NCBI GenBank assembly: GCA_963821325.1
Contig: CAWGDC010000001.1
Location: 558,001 to 622,000, forward strand
Source: PALSA-555 sp963821325
GTDB lineage: Bacteria; Actinomycetota; Acidimicrobiia; IMCC26256; PALSA-555
Length of the DNA stretch: 64,000 nt
Direction of reading: 5' to 3'
This document shows, in pieces, positions 27,583 through 35,416 of this stretch. Below the pieces are notes generated by a model. That model did not search any database. It saw nothing but the letters and a program-made list of their open reading frames with translations, and was not told the DNA's origin. The stretch's first letter is position 1; each line of letters begins with the position of its first letter. The translations under genes were made by a program, and so were the position numbers.

Positions 27583-28728
27583 TCAGCGGATGGCGCCGGC
27601 CTCGCGGAGCCCGCGGAGCTCGTCGGGCTGGAAGCCCCAGTCGGTGAGCGCCTCGTCGGTGTGCTCGCCCGGTTTCGGTGCGCCGCGCCGCAGCTCGGGC
27701 GGCGTGCGGGAGAACCGCGGCGCCGGCGCCGGCTGGAGCACGCCGTCGAACTCCACGACCGTCTGGCGGGCCCGGATGTGGGGATGCTCGGCCGCCTCGC
27801 TCATGGTGAGCACGGGCGCGAAGCAGGCGTCGCGCTCCTCGAGCAGCGCGCACCACTCGTCGCGCGGCTTCGAGCGGAACAGCTCGGTGAACCGCTCCCG
27901 CAGCGCCGGCCAGCCGGAGCGGTCCATCTGCTTGGGCAGCCCGGCGTCGTCGAGCCCGCAGGCGCTGAGCAGCTCGGCGTAGAACTGCGGCTCGAGGGCG
28001 CCGACCGCGATGTAGCCGCCGTCGGCGCACTCATAGGTGTCGTAGAACGGCGCGCCGCTGTCGAGCACGTTCGTGCCGCGGTGGGCCTCGTCGAACGCGC
28101 CGAGGGACCGCAGCCCCCACATCATCGCCATGAGCAGCGCGGAGCCGTCGACCATCGCCGCGTCGACGACCTGCCCCTGCCCGGAGTTGCGCGCCTCGAT
28201 GGTCCCGCACACGATCCCGAAGGCGAGGAGCATCCCCCCGCCGCCGAAGTCGCCGATCAGGTTGAGGGGCGGCGTGGGCTTGTCCCCCGCCCGGCCGAAG
28301 TGGGCGAGCGCGCCGGCCAGCGCGATGTAGTCGATGTCGTGCCCCGCGGTGTGCGCCATCGGGCCGTCCTGACCCCAGCCGGTCATCCGGCCGTACACGA
28401 GCCGCGGGTTGCGGGCCAGGCACACGTCGGGGCCGACGCCGAGCCGCTCGGTGACCCCGGGTCGGAACCCCTCAAGCAGCGCGTCGGCGGACTCGACGAG
28501 GCGCAGCACCGTCTCGACACCGGCCGGGTGCTTCAAGTCGACGCCGACCGACCGGCGGTTGCGGTCCAGGACGGGGACGCCGCCCGGGTCGAAGCCGTGC
28601 TCGACCGACTCGACGCGGTGGACGCGCACGACGTCGGCCCCGAGGTCGGCCAGCATCATGGCCGCGAACGGGCCCGGCCCGATCCCGACGAGCTCCACCA
28701 CCTTCAACGAGGTCAACGGCCCGGCCAC
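27583..28728 (-). CDS. Alpha-methylacyl-CoA racemase-like CaiB/BaiF protein
   Basis: A 381-residue member of the type III CoA-transferase fold, closest to AMACR/Mcr. Landmarks are LVGIGPGPFAAMMLADLGADV at the N-terminus, GRMTGWGQDGPMAHTAGHDI with the catalytic His (about 130), and PLNLIGDFGGGGML with the catalytic Asp (about 160). It would epimerise 2-methylacyl-CoA esters, which is needed before beta-oxidation of methyl-branched or sterol-derived acids. The frame is intact. It starts at GTG 28728 with GGAGG upstream. A -10-like box and a 14-bp inverted repeat lie between 28741 and 28761. Confidence 0.9.
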   Translation of the reverse strand: MAGPLTSLKVVELVGIGPGPFAAMMLADLGADVVRVHRVESVEHGFDPGGVPVLDRNRRSVGVDLKHPAGVETVLRLVESADALLEGFRPGVTERLGVGPDVCLARNPRLVYGRMTGWGQDGPMAHTAGHDIDYIALAGALAHFGRAGDKPTPPLNLIGDFGGGGMLLAFGIVCGTIEARNSGQGQVVDAAMVDGSALLMAMMWGLRSLGAFDEAHRGTNVLDSGAPFYDTYECADGGYIAVGALEPQFYAELLSACGLDDAGLPKQMDRSGWPALRERFTELFRSKPRDEWCALLEERDACFAPVLTMSEAAEHPHIRARQTVVEFDGVLQPAPAPRFSRTPPELRRGAPKPGEHTDEALTDWGFQPDELRGLREAGAIR

Positions 28729-28740
28729 GATGCTCCTCCC

Positions 28741-28761
28741 TGACGTCGGCGTCAGAGACTA
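28741..28761 (-). promoter_or_regulatory. Candidate promoter and operator of the AMACR-like gene
   Basis: TAGTCT on the minus strand (28756-28761) could serve as -10. Immediately downstream lies the inverted repeat TGACG-TCGG-CGTCA (28741-28754), placed where a TetR-type repressor would block elongation. Confidence 0.4.
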
Positions 28762-28833
28762 GGAGTCCGGGACGGGGTGCGGCACGTCCCGGCTCCGGTT
28801 GACCGCCGCCGCGAACCCGGGTTCGATACCCGC

Positions 28834-29847
28834 ATGCGACTGCGCCTGGACCCCGCCGACGAGTACCTGCACCCGCTCGAGGCCGCCACCAACTTCAACG
28901 AGAGCATGTACTTCAACTTCTTCGACGCGCACGAGCGGGTCGGCGGCTTCCTGCGGCTCGGCAACCGGGCCAACGAGGGCTACGCCGAGCTGACCACGTG
29001 TCTCTACCTCCCCGACGGGCGCGTGGCGTTCACCTACCAGCGGCCCGAGATCTCGACGAACGACGAGTTCAACGCCGGCGGGATGCGCTACGAGGTCATC
29101 GAGCCGTTCGAGGCGCTGCGGGTCTCGTACCACGGCAAGATCTGCCTCCTCGACCGGCCGCTCGAGATGGTCGACCCACGACGCGCGTTCACCGAGAACC
29201 CGTGGACGCCGTGCGCCGTGGAGCTCGAGTACCGCGGGCTGTCACCGATGCTCGGCGGCGAGCGGGTGCACGACGACGGGTCGGCGGTCGAGGAGGACCC
29301 GGCCGAGGCGTTCGCCCGCGGCCACTACGAGCAGCACGTCGGGGCGCGCGGCGTCATGCGGGTCGGCGACGAGGAGTGGGCGATCGACGGGCTCGGGTTG
29401 CGCGACCACTCGTGGGGTCCGCGGTTCTGGCAGGCGCCCTGGTGGTACCGGTGGCTGACCGGCAACTTCGGTGAGCGCGACGGGTTCGTGGTGTCGATCG
29501 TCACGCGCCGCAACGGCGACCAGATGGTCGGCGGCGTGTGGCTCGAGGACGGGGAGTACCAGCCGCTCGAGCGGGTCACGATCGACACCGACTGGCGCAG
29601 CAACGACTACTACCACGAGCACATCCGCGCCGAGGTCGCGACCGCGTCGGCCGAGCACGTCATCGAGGGCCGCGTGCTGTCGCTCATCCCGCTGCGCAAC
29701 CGGAGGACCAGCCCCGAGGGCGAGCAGCTCCTCACGCGCATCTCCGAGGGGATGACCGAGTGGCAAAGCGACGGGCGGGTCGGGTTCGGCCTCTCCGAGT
29801 ACCTCGACCAGATCGTGGACGGCCAGCCCGTCGGCGTCGCCGCCTGA
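28834..29847 (+). CDS. Uncharacterised lipocalin-like protein (AttH/CrtC-type fold suspected)
   Basis: A 337-residue soluble protein, MRLRLDPADEYLHPLEAATN at the start. It is rich in alternating beta segments and aromatic residues: NESMYFNFFDAHERVGGFLR, GLGLRDHSWGPRFWQAPWW, GDQMVGGVWLEDG. The DHSWGPR motif and beta-rich architecture recall AttH/CrtC-like or DUF7064/7065-type proteins, often encoded beside aminoglycoside-phosphotransferase-like genes in actinobacteria, exactly as here. No signal peptide. Function unknown; a role in lipid or isoprenoid modification is only a guess. ATG start. The next gene follows after 60 bp with its own promoter. Confidence 0.7.
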   Translation: MRLRLDPADEYLHPLEAATNFNESMYFNFFDAHERVGGFLRLGNRANEGYAELTTCLYLPDGRVAFTYQRPEISTNDEFNAGGMRYEVIEPFEALRVSYHGKICLLDRPLEMVDPRRAFTENPWTPCAVELEYRGLSPMLGGERVHDDGSAVEEDPAEAFARGHYEQHVGARGVMRVGDEEWAIDGLGLRDHSWGPRFWQAPWWYRWLTGNFGERDGFVVSIVTRRNGDQMVGGVWLEDGEYQPLERVTIDTDWRSNDYYHEHIRAEVATASAEHVIEGRVLSLIPLRNRRTSPEGEQLLTRISEGMTEWQSDGRVGFGLSEYLDQIVDGQPVGVAA

Positions 29848-29894
29848 GCGAGTCGGGCGACGGGCCGGGCGGCGGGATCGCCGACCCCGGCTCG

Positions 29895-29900
29895 TAGGCT
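29895..29900 (+). promoter_or_regulatory. Leaderless -10 box of the phosphotransferase fusion gene
   Basis: TAGGCT ends 7 nt before GTG 29908. Confidence 0.5.
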
Positions 29901-29907
29901 GCGCGCC

Positions 29908-31284
29908 GTGGACGAGGCGGCCCTGGCAGCAGCCGTGGCGCGCCACCTCGGCGGCGACGCGACCGTCGAGGGCCTGCGACGCCTCTCCGGCGGCGCCTCC
30001 CGGGAGACGTGGGCGTTCGACGCCACCCACGACGGCATGCACCTCGCGCTGGTGCTGCGCCGCGATCCCGCGCCGACCAGCGTCGGGCCCCTCGACCGCT
30101 CCACCGAGGCCGACGTGCTGCGCGCCGCGCACGACGCGGGCGTGCGCACCCCGGCGGTCCGGTTCGTGCTCACCCCCGACGACGGGCTCGGCGCCGGGTT
30201 CGTCATGGACCGGATCGACGGCGAGACCGTGGCGCGCCGGATCCTGCGCGACGAGGCCTACGCCGCGGCGCGGCCGCGCCTCGCCGCCGAGCTCGGCACG
30301 CAGGCCGCGGCGATCCACGCCGTCCCCACCGACGCGCTGCCGCCGCTCCCCACCCTGGGCGCCGCCGAGCAGCTCGACCAGTACCGCGCCGTGCTCGACA
30401 CCTTCGGGGAGCCGCACCCTGCGTTCGAGCTGGGGCTGCGCCGCCTCGCCCGCGACGCGCCGACCCTCGACGCGCCGCGGCTGGTGCACGGCGACTTCCG
30501 CAACGGCAACCTCGTCGTCGGACCCGACGGGCTGCGCGCCGTGCTCGACTGGGAGCTCGCCCACCTCGGCGATCCCGTCGAGGACCTCGGCTGGTGCTGC
30601 GTCAAGTCGTGGCGCTTCGGCGTCACCGACCAGCCGGTCGGCGGGTTCGGTGACGTCGCGGCGCTCACCGCCGGCTACGAGGGCGCGGGCGGCGCCCCGC
30701 TCGACCCGGCGCGCCTCGGCTGGTGGGAGGCGTTCGGCACCCTGAAGTGGGGGGTGATCTGCGAGGTGCAGGCCCAGACCCACCTCCAAGGGGTGGTCCG
30801 GTCCGTCGAGCTCGCCACCCTCGGACGCCGCATCGCCGAGATGGAATGGGACCTCCTCGAGCTCCTCGACCCCGACGGTGCCGCGCCGCCCGAGCCAAGC
30901 TCGGAGCCGACGGCCCGTCACGTGTCGTTGCAGGACCGGCCGAGCGCCGCCGAGCTCGCCGCGGCCGTCCGGGAGTTCCTCGAGCGCGACGTCCTCGGCA
31001 CCGTCGAGGGACGCGTCCAGTTCCACACCCGCGTCGCGGTGAACGCCCTCGGCATGCTCGAGCGCGAGCTGGTCCTCGGCCCCGGCCTCGACGCCTCGGC
31101 ACGCGACCAGCTGGCTGAATTCCTCGGCTCGGACGGCGACCTGCGCGCCCTCCTCGACGAGCTCGCCTCACGGATCCGACGCGGCACGTTGGACGACGAC
31201 CCGGCGGCGGTCGCCGTCGCCCGCGATCTGGTCGCCGCCAAGCTCGCCGTGTCGCACCCCCGCTACGCGACGGGGACCCGGTGA
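29908..31284 (+). CDS. APH-type phosphotransferase fused to a DUF6285 domain
   Basis: A 458-residue protein. Residues 1-320 are an aminoglycoside-phosphotransferase-like kinase with LSGGASRETWAF, MDRIDGETVARR, Brenner loop RLVHGDFRNGNLVV and metal-binding VLDWELAHLGDPVEDLGW, the subgroup linked to acyl-CoA dehydrogenase (ACAD10-like). Residues from about 335 on (RPSAAELAAAVREFLERDVL ... RVQFHTRVAVNALGMLEREL) form a DUF6285 domain, which normally is a separate downstream gene. The substrate is unknown and antibiotic resistance is unlikely. Its stop overlaps the next GTG as GTGA. Confidence 0.85.
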   Translation: MDEAALAAAVARHLGGDATVEGLRRLSGGASRETWAFDATHDGMHLALVLRRDPAPTSVGPLDRSTEADVLRAAHDAGVRTPAVRFVLTPDDGLGAGFVMDRIDGETVARRILRDEAYAAARPRLAAELGTQAAAIHAVPTDALPPLPTLGAAEQLDQYRAVLDTFGEPHPAFELGLRRLARDAPTLDAPRLVHGDFRNGNLVVGPDGLRAVLDWELAHLGDPVEDLGWCCVKSWRFGVTDQPVGGFGDVAALTAGYEGAGGAPLDPARLGWWEAFGTLKWGVICEVQAQTHLQGVVRSVELATLGRRIAEMEWDLLELLDPDGAAPPEPSSEPTARHVSLQDRPSAAELAAAVREFLERDVLGTVEGRVQFHTRVAVNALGMLERELVLGPGLDASARDQLAEFLGSDGDLRALLDELASRIRRGTLDDDPAAVAVARDLVAAKLAVSHPRYATGTR

Positions 31285-31607
31285 CCCGCACCGCCGCGCT
31301 GACGGGCGTCGCCGCGCTGCTGGCGTTGGGGGGGCCGCTCGCCGCGCCCGTCGCGGCGGGCGCGGGGCGACCCACGGCGACGCCGGTCGCCGTGCCGTGC
31401 CCGCACGGCCGGCCGGTCGGCCCCCACGTCGCGTGCACCGGCCCCGTCACGCGCCCCGCCGGCGGCGGCGGCGGGGCGCTGACCATCGTGTTGTCCGTCG
31501 TCGTGGGGCTGGCCGTCGCCGCCGTCGCCGCGGTGTTCGTGCGCCAGCGGCTCGCGCTCGACGCGGCCCGTCCCCTCCCCGCACCCCGGCCGAAGCGGCC
31601 GTCGTGA
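31281..31607 (+). CDS. Small exported single-helix membrane protein, unknown function
   Basis: A 108-residue protein. A hydrophobic signal or anchor (AALTGVAALLALGGPLAAPV) is followed by a short external segment with two cysteines (PVAVPCPHGRPVGPHVACTG). A glycine run and a second membrane helix (ALTIVLSVVVGLAVAAVAAV) lead to a basic Pro-rich tail. It starts at GTG overlapping the preceding stop and ends overlapping the next GTG, so it is tightly coupled between the phosphotransferase and exonuclease genes. No recognised family. Confidence 0.6.
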   Translation: MTRTAALTGVAALLALGGPLAAPVAAGAGRPTATPVAVPCPHGRPVGPHVACTGPVTRPAGGGGGALTIVLSVVVGLAVAAVAAVFVRQRLALDAARPLPAPRPKRPS

Positions 31608-32383
31608 GGGTCGCGACGTGGAACGTGAACTCGCTGAAGGCCCGACAGGACCGCGTGGAGGAGTGGCTCGGCTACGCCGACGCCGACGTGGTGTGCCTGC
31701 AGGAGACGAAGCTGAGCGACGACGCCTTCCCCCAGCTCGCGTTCGGCGCGTTGGGCTACGAGGCGGTGCACCACGGGCAGGGCCAGTGGAACGGGGTCGC
31801 GATCCTGTCGCGGGTCGGGATCACCGACGTGACGAGCGGGTTCGAGGCTGCCGGGCTCACCGACCCCTACGAGGGCGACGCCCGGCTGCTCGCCGCCACC
31901 TGCGGCGGCGTGCGGGTCGCGACCGTGTACGTGCCGAACGGCCGCGCGGTGGGCACGGAGTTCTACGACCGCAAGCTCGAGTGGCTCGATCGGCTCCGCG
32001 AGTGGGTCAGCGTCACCGCCGACCCCACCGACCCGCTCGTGGTGTGCGGCGACTTCAACGTGGCGCCGGAGGACCGCGACGTGTGGTCCCCCGCGGCGTT
32101 CGAGGGGGACACGCACGTGACGGAGCCGGAGCGGGCGGCGGTCGCCGCGCTGGAGGCGTGGGGGCTCGTCGACGCGTTCCGGTCGCTGTACCCGCAGGAT
32201 CGGCTGTTCTCCTACTGGGACTACCGGCGCGGCGACTTCCACGAGCATCGCGGCATGCGCATCGACCTGGTGCTCGTCACCGACCCGCTCGCCCGCCGGC
32301 TGCGGTGGGCGCTCGTCGACCGCAACGCCCGCAAGGGCAAGCTGCCCTCCGACCACGCCCCCGTCGTCGTCGACTTCGCCTGA
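31604..32383 (+). CDS. xth: Exodeoxyribonuclease III (AP endonuclease)
   Basis: A 259-residue EEP-superfamily nuclease for base excision repair. Landmarks are ATWNVNSLKARQDRVEEWL, VVCLQETKLSDD with the metal-binding Glu, GQWNGVAILSR, VYVPNGRAVGTEFYDRKLEW, catalytic VVCGDFNVAPEDRDVW, FHEHRGMRIDLVLVTD and the terminal SDHAPVVVDFA. It acts on abasic sites and 3' blocks in DNA. GTG start overlapping the previous stop (GTGA). Intact and of normal length. Confidence 0.94.
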   Translation: MRVATWNVNSLKARQDRVEEWLGYADADVVCLQETKLSDDAFPQLAFGALGYEAVHHGQGQWNGVAILSRVGITDVTSGFEAAGLTDPYEGDARLLAATCGGVRVATVYVPNGRAVGTEFYDRKLEWLDRLREWVSVTADPTDPLVVCGDFNVAPEDRDVWSPAAFEGDTHVTEPERAAVAALEAWGLVDAFRSLYPQDRLFSYWDYRRGDFHEHRGMRIDLVLVTDPLARRLRWALVDRNARKGKLPSDHAPVVVDFA

Positions 32384-32407
32384 CGCGACCCACCGACGAC
32401 GCGAGGG

Positions 32408-32929
32408 TCAGGCGTGTCGCAGCTCGGCCTCGAGGTGGAAGCCGAGGCGCTGGCCGACCGCGGCCATGTCGACCCGGTACCAGAGCCGGTCGCCGCGCCG
32501 CTCGTAGACGCGCCGCACCTCGCTGACCGCCTTCGCCGTCGGGGTGGTGACGACGGCGCGCGACGCCAGCTCGACCCGGCCGGCGGTCACGGGGCCGTCG
32601 CTCACCTCGGCGACGCCGCTCGGGTGGGCCACGACGAGCTCGGCGCCGCCGGGGGTCGGGCGCAGATAGCCGACCTCGGCGTGCGAGGGCGCGCCGCCGG
32701 GCGGGACGTGGGTGCGCTGGGCGTAGCGGAGCACCGGCTTGCCCGGCCAGGCGAACGTGAGCTCTTCGTCGTAGGTGAAGTCGTCGACGGTGGGATAGGC
32801 GCCGCGGCCGGTGCCGGTCCAGGTGCCGAGCAGGAACGCCAGGGGGGCCAGCTCGGCGGGCAGGTCGGGGACCTCCACGGGGTCGAGCCTCGCGCTCGGA
32901 CGCCCGCCGCCCCGCATCGCCACCGGCAC
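32408..32929 (-). CDS. Nitrobindin-like heme-binding beta-barrel protein
   Basis: A 173-residue FABP-like/THAP4-type protein. The nitrobindin signature LLGTWTGTGRGAYPTVDDFT is near residue 35, followed by beta strands LTFAWPGKPVLRYAQRTH and a C-terminal LGFHLEAELRHA. Mycobacterial and plant homologues bind ferric heme and react with NO or peroxynitrite; that role is inferred here. The proximal His is probably in the C-terminal FHLEAEL strand. It starts at ATG 32929, with MRGGG at 32917 as an alternative. It is convergent with xth. Confidence 0.82.
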   Translation of the reverse strand: MPVAMRGGGRPSARLDPVEVPDLPAELAPLAFLLGTWTGTGRGAYPTVDDFTYDEELTFAWPGKPVLRYAQRTHVPPGGAPSHAEVGYLRPTPGGAELVVAHPSGVAEVSDGPVTAGRVELASRAVVTTPTAKAVSEVRRVYERRGDRLWYRVDMAAVGQRLGFHLEAELRHA

Positions 32930-32943
32930 CGCAGCCGCGCCGG

Positions 32944-33531
32944 TCAGCGGGGGGTGCGGCGCATGAACCAGATCGGGAACCCGAGGCGTCGCTCCTCGAC
33001 GTCGACATCGAAGCCGTGCCGGCGGTAGAAGACGACGTTCTCGGGCTTGTCGGTCTCGAGCCAGCCCAGCTCACCGTCGGCGTCGAGGCGCTCGCAGATC
33101 GCGGCGAGCATCGCGGCGCCGACGCCGAGGCCCTGCACGCCGGGCTCCACGCCGACCGGGCCGACGTGGACGTGGCGTTCGTCGGGGTCGTGGTCGCACA
33201 TCACCGACACGGTGTGGCGGGCCCGGTCGTACCCGACGGCCTCGGCGGGGGACACGGCGGGTGGGTGGCGCAGCTCGGGCGTCGCGGTGGCGCCGATGCA
33301 GCCTCCCGGCGCGTTGGCGCCGGCGACGCCGATGACGTGCCCGCCGACCAGCGCGCCGATCATGCCGGGCTCGATGCGGTCCCCGAACGTGTCGTAGCCG
33401 ATCTGGAGGCGACCGAGCGCGTCGTCGGGGACGGTGTAGGCCATCATCGGGTTGTCGCGCAGTGCCCGGGCCGCGACCCCGCCCGCCGATCGGACCTCGG
33501 CCTCGTTGAGTGCCCGCACCTCGACGCCCAC
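32944..33531 (-). CDS. GNAT-family N-acetyltransferase
   Basis: A 195-residue GCN5-related acetyltransferase. Acetyl-CoA binding motif A is VGPVGVEPGVQGLGVGAAML with the Q/RxxGxG/A loop, and motif B is LETDKPENVVFYRRHGFDVD. The acceptor is unknown. The GTG start at 33531 is supported by a TAGGTT -10 box that begins within the etfA stop codon and ends 7 nt upstream, so the gene can be expressed separately from etfBA. Confidence 0.82.
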   Translation of the reverse strand: MGVEVRALNEAEVRSAGGVAARALRDNPMMAYTVPDDALGRLQIGYDTFGDRIEPGMIGALVGGHVIGVAGANAPGGCIGATATPELRHPPAVSPAEAVGYDRARHTVSVMCDHDPDERHVHVGPVGVEPGVQGLGVGAAMLAAICERLDADGELGWLETDKPENVVFYRRHGFDVDVEERRLGFPIWFMRRTPR

Positions 33532-33538
33532 CGCGGCG

Positions 33539-33544
33539 AACCTA
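33539..33544 (-). promoter_or_regulatory. Leaderless -10 box overlapping the etfA stop codon
   Basis: TAGGTT (minus strand) ends 7 nt before GTG 33531. Its TAG is the etfA stop. Confidence 0.5.
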
Positions 33545-34504
33545 CTGCTTGGCTTTGATCGCCTCGATGAGTTTCGGCACGACCTTGTGCACGTCGCCGA
33601 CGACGCCGAGGTCGGCCACCGAGAAGATCGGGGCTTCCCCGTCTTTGTTGATGGCGATGATGTTGTCGGAGCCCTTCATGCCGACGAGGTGCTGGGTGGC
33701 ACCGGAGATCCCGAGCGCGATGTACACCTTCGGCTTCACGACCTTGCCGGTCTGGCCGACCTGCTTGGCGTAGGGCACCCAGCCGGCGTCGACGATGGCG
33801 CGTGACGCTCCCGACGCGCCGTGGAGGAGGGTGGCGAGCGCGTCGACGAGCGGCTCGTACGCCTCGGCGCTGCCCAGCCCGCGGCCGCCGGACACGACGA
33901 TGGTGGCGTCCTCGAGCTTCGGGCCTTCGCGCTCCTCGACGTGGCGTTCGAGGACGCGCGCTTCGCCGGCCCGGCCGGCCGAGGGCGCGGCGACGGCCTC
34001 GACCGTCGCGGCGGTGCCACCGGATGGCTCGGCGGCGAAGGACTTGGGGCGGATCGCGGCGAGATAGGGGCTCGGCCCGGTGAAGGCGGTGTCGACGAGC
34101 ACGTTGCCGCCGAACGCGGCGTTGCCGACCGTGACCCGGTCGCCGTCGACCGACAGGGCGGTCCCGTTCGTGAGCAGGGGCCGGTCGAGCGCGGCCGAGA
34201 GGCGGGCGATGGCGTCGCGACCGTCGTAGGTCTGCGCGAACAGGATCAGGTCGGGGTGGTGGGCCTCGACCAGCTGGGTGAGCACCGCGGCGCCGACGAC
34301 ACCGGGCAGCGCCTCGCCGGGATCGGCCGCGTAGAGGGTCGTGACGCCGTGCTCGCCGAGCGGCCCGGCGAGCGCCGCGGGGTCGGCGCCGATGTGCACG
34401 GCCTCGACGTCCCCGAGCTCGCGGGCCTTCGTGACCAGCTCGAGGGTGCTCGAGTGCGGCTTGTCACCGTCCGCCTCGGCGTACACCCACACCTTCATCG
34501 CCAT
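33542..34504 (-). CDS. etfA: Electron transfer flavoprotein alpha subunit
   Basis: A 320-residue FAD-binding subunit of ETF. The N-terminal domain is MAMKVWVYAEADGDKPHSST with LILFAQTYDGRDAIARLSA. The C-terminal FAD domain has VVSGGRGLGSAEAYE, VPYAKQVGQTGKVVKPKVY, the ALGISGATQHLVGMK signature and IIAINKDGEAPIF. It accepts electrons from acyl-CoA dehydrogenases, two of which are encoded in this window, and passes them to the quinone pool. It lies 9 bp after etfB on the same transcript. Intact. Confidence 0.95.
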   Translation of the reverse strand: MAMKVWVYAEADGDKPHSSTLELVTKARELGDVEAVHIGADPAALAGPLGEHGVTTLYAADPGEALPGVVGAAVLTQLVEAHHPDLILFAQTYDGRDAIARLSAALDRPLLTNGTALSVDGDRVTVGNAAFGGNVLVDTAFTGPSPYLAAIRPKSFAAEPSGGTAATVEAVAAPSAGRAGEARVLERHVEEREGPKLEDATIVVSGGRGLGSAEAYEPLVDALATLLHGASGASRAIVDAGWVPYAKQVGQTGKVVKPKVYIALGISGATQHLVGMKGSDNIIAINKDGEAPIFSVADLGVVGDVHKVVPKLIEAIKAKQ

Positions 34505-34513
34505 GCCTGCACC

Positions 34514-35296
34514 TCAGATGACCTTGAGCTCTTCCAGGAAGGCGACGACGCGCTCGTGGGCGCTGCCATCGTCCTCGATCTTCTCGCCGGCCTCGCGTGC
34601 GGGGGCGTCGGCGATGGTCGTGATCTCCTGGCGGGCGCCGGCCCAGCCCACCTGGTCGGCGCTCAACCCCAGGTCCGCGACGGTGCACTGGTCGACCGGC
34701 TTGTTCTTGGCCGCCATGATCCCCTTGAACGACGGGTAGCGCGGCTCGACGACCCCGGCGGTGACGCTGACCACGGCGGGCAGCGAGCTCTCGACGACGT
34801 CGTAGCCCGCCTCGGTCTGGCGCTGGATGGTGAGCGTGTCGCCGTTCACCTCGACGTGCTTAGCGAACGTGAGCGACGGCCAGTCGAGGAGCTGTGCGAC
34901 CTGGGCCGGGACGGTGCCGGTGTAGCCGTCGGTGGACTCGGTGGCGGCGAGGACGAGGTCGATCCCGCCGGCCCGCTCGACGGCCTTGGCGAGGACCTTC
35001 GCGGTGCTGAGGGCGTCGCTGCCGGCGAGCGCCGGATCGGACACGAGCACCGCCTTCGCGGCGCCCATCGCCAGCGCAGTGCGCAGCCCGGACACCTCCC
35101 CGTTCGGCGCCATCGACACGAGGGTCACGTCGCCGCTGCCGGCCTTGTCGACCAGCTGCAGCGCCATCTCGACGCCGAAGCTGTCCGACTCGTCGAGGAT
35201 CAGCTTCCCCTCACGCTTGAGGGTCTTGGTCTCGGGGTCCAGCTCGCCGGGCACGGCCGGATCCGGGATCTGCTTGACGCACACGGCGATGTTCAT
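34514..35296 (-). CDS. etfB: Electron transfer flavoprotein beta subunit
   Basis: A 260-residue AMP-binding beta subunit. It begins MNIAVCVKQIPDPAVPGELD, then has ILDESDSFGVEMALQL, LVLAATESTDGYTGTVPAQV, and the signature-like AVVSVTAGVVEPRYPSFKGI followed by MAAKNKP. It forms a heterodimer with EtfA for beta-oxidation electron transfer. The ATG at 35296 gives the usual length. First gene of the etfBA unit. It is divergent from the geranylgeranyl-reductase-family gene, with a 120-bp shared upstream region. Confidence 0.95.
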   Translation of the reverse strand: MNIAVCVKQIPDPAVPGELDPETKTLKREGKLILDESDSFGVEMALQLVDKAGSGDVTLVSMAPNGEVSGLRTALAMGAAKAVLVSDPALAGSDALSTAKVLAKAVERAGGIDLVLAATESTDGYTGTVPAQVAQLLDWPSLTFAKHVEVNGDTLTIQRQTEAGYDVVESSLPAVVSVTAGVVEPRYPSFKGIMAAKNKPVDQCTVADLGLSADQVGWAGARQEITTIADAPAREAGEKIEDDGSAHERVVAFLEELKVI

Positions 35297-35403
35297 GGTG
35301 CTCCGCGTTGGTGTGGCGCGCCGCAGCAGGGGGCGAGCCGCCGAGAGCACGCATTCTGACCGAGACGGCTCCGCAGCGTCGAAACCGGGCGGTGCACCCT
35401 GGG

Positions 35404-35409
35404 TACCGT
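35404..35409 (+). promoter_or_regulatory. Leaderless -10 box of the GGR-family gene
   Basis: TACCGT ends 7 nt before the GTG at 35417. Confidence 0.5.
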
Positions 35410-35416
35410 CGGCAGC

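Noticed and set aside
28801..28835. tRNA-like T-arm (GGGTTCGATACCCGC) between the AMACR-like and lipocalin-like genes
   Set aside because: Only four stem pairs form. No acceptor stem, D-arm or anticodon arm can be drawn upstream, and the sequence leads straight into a start codon.
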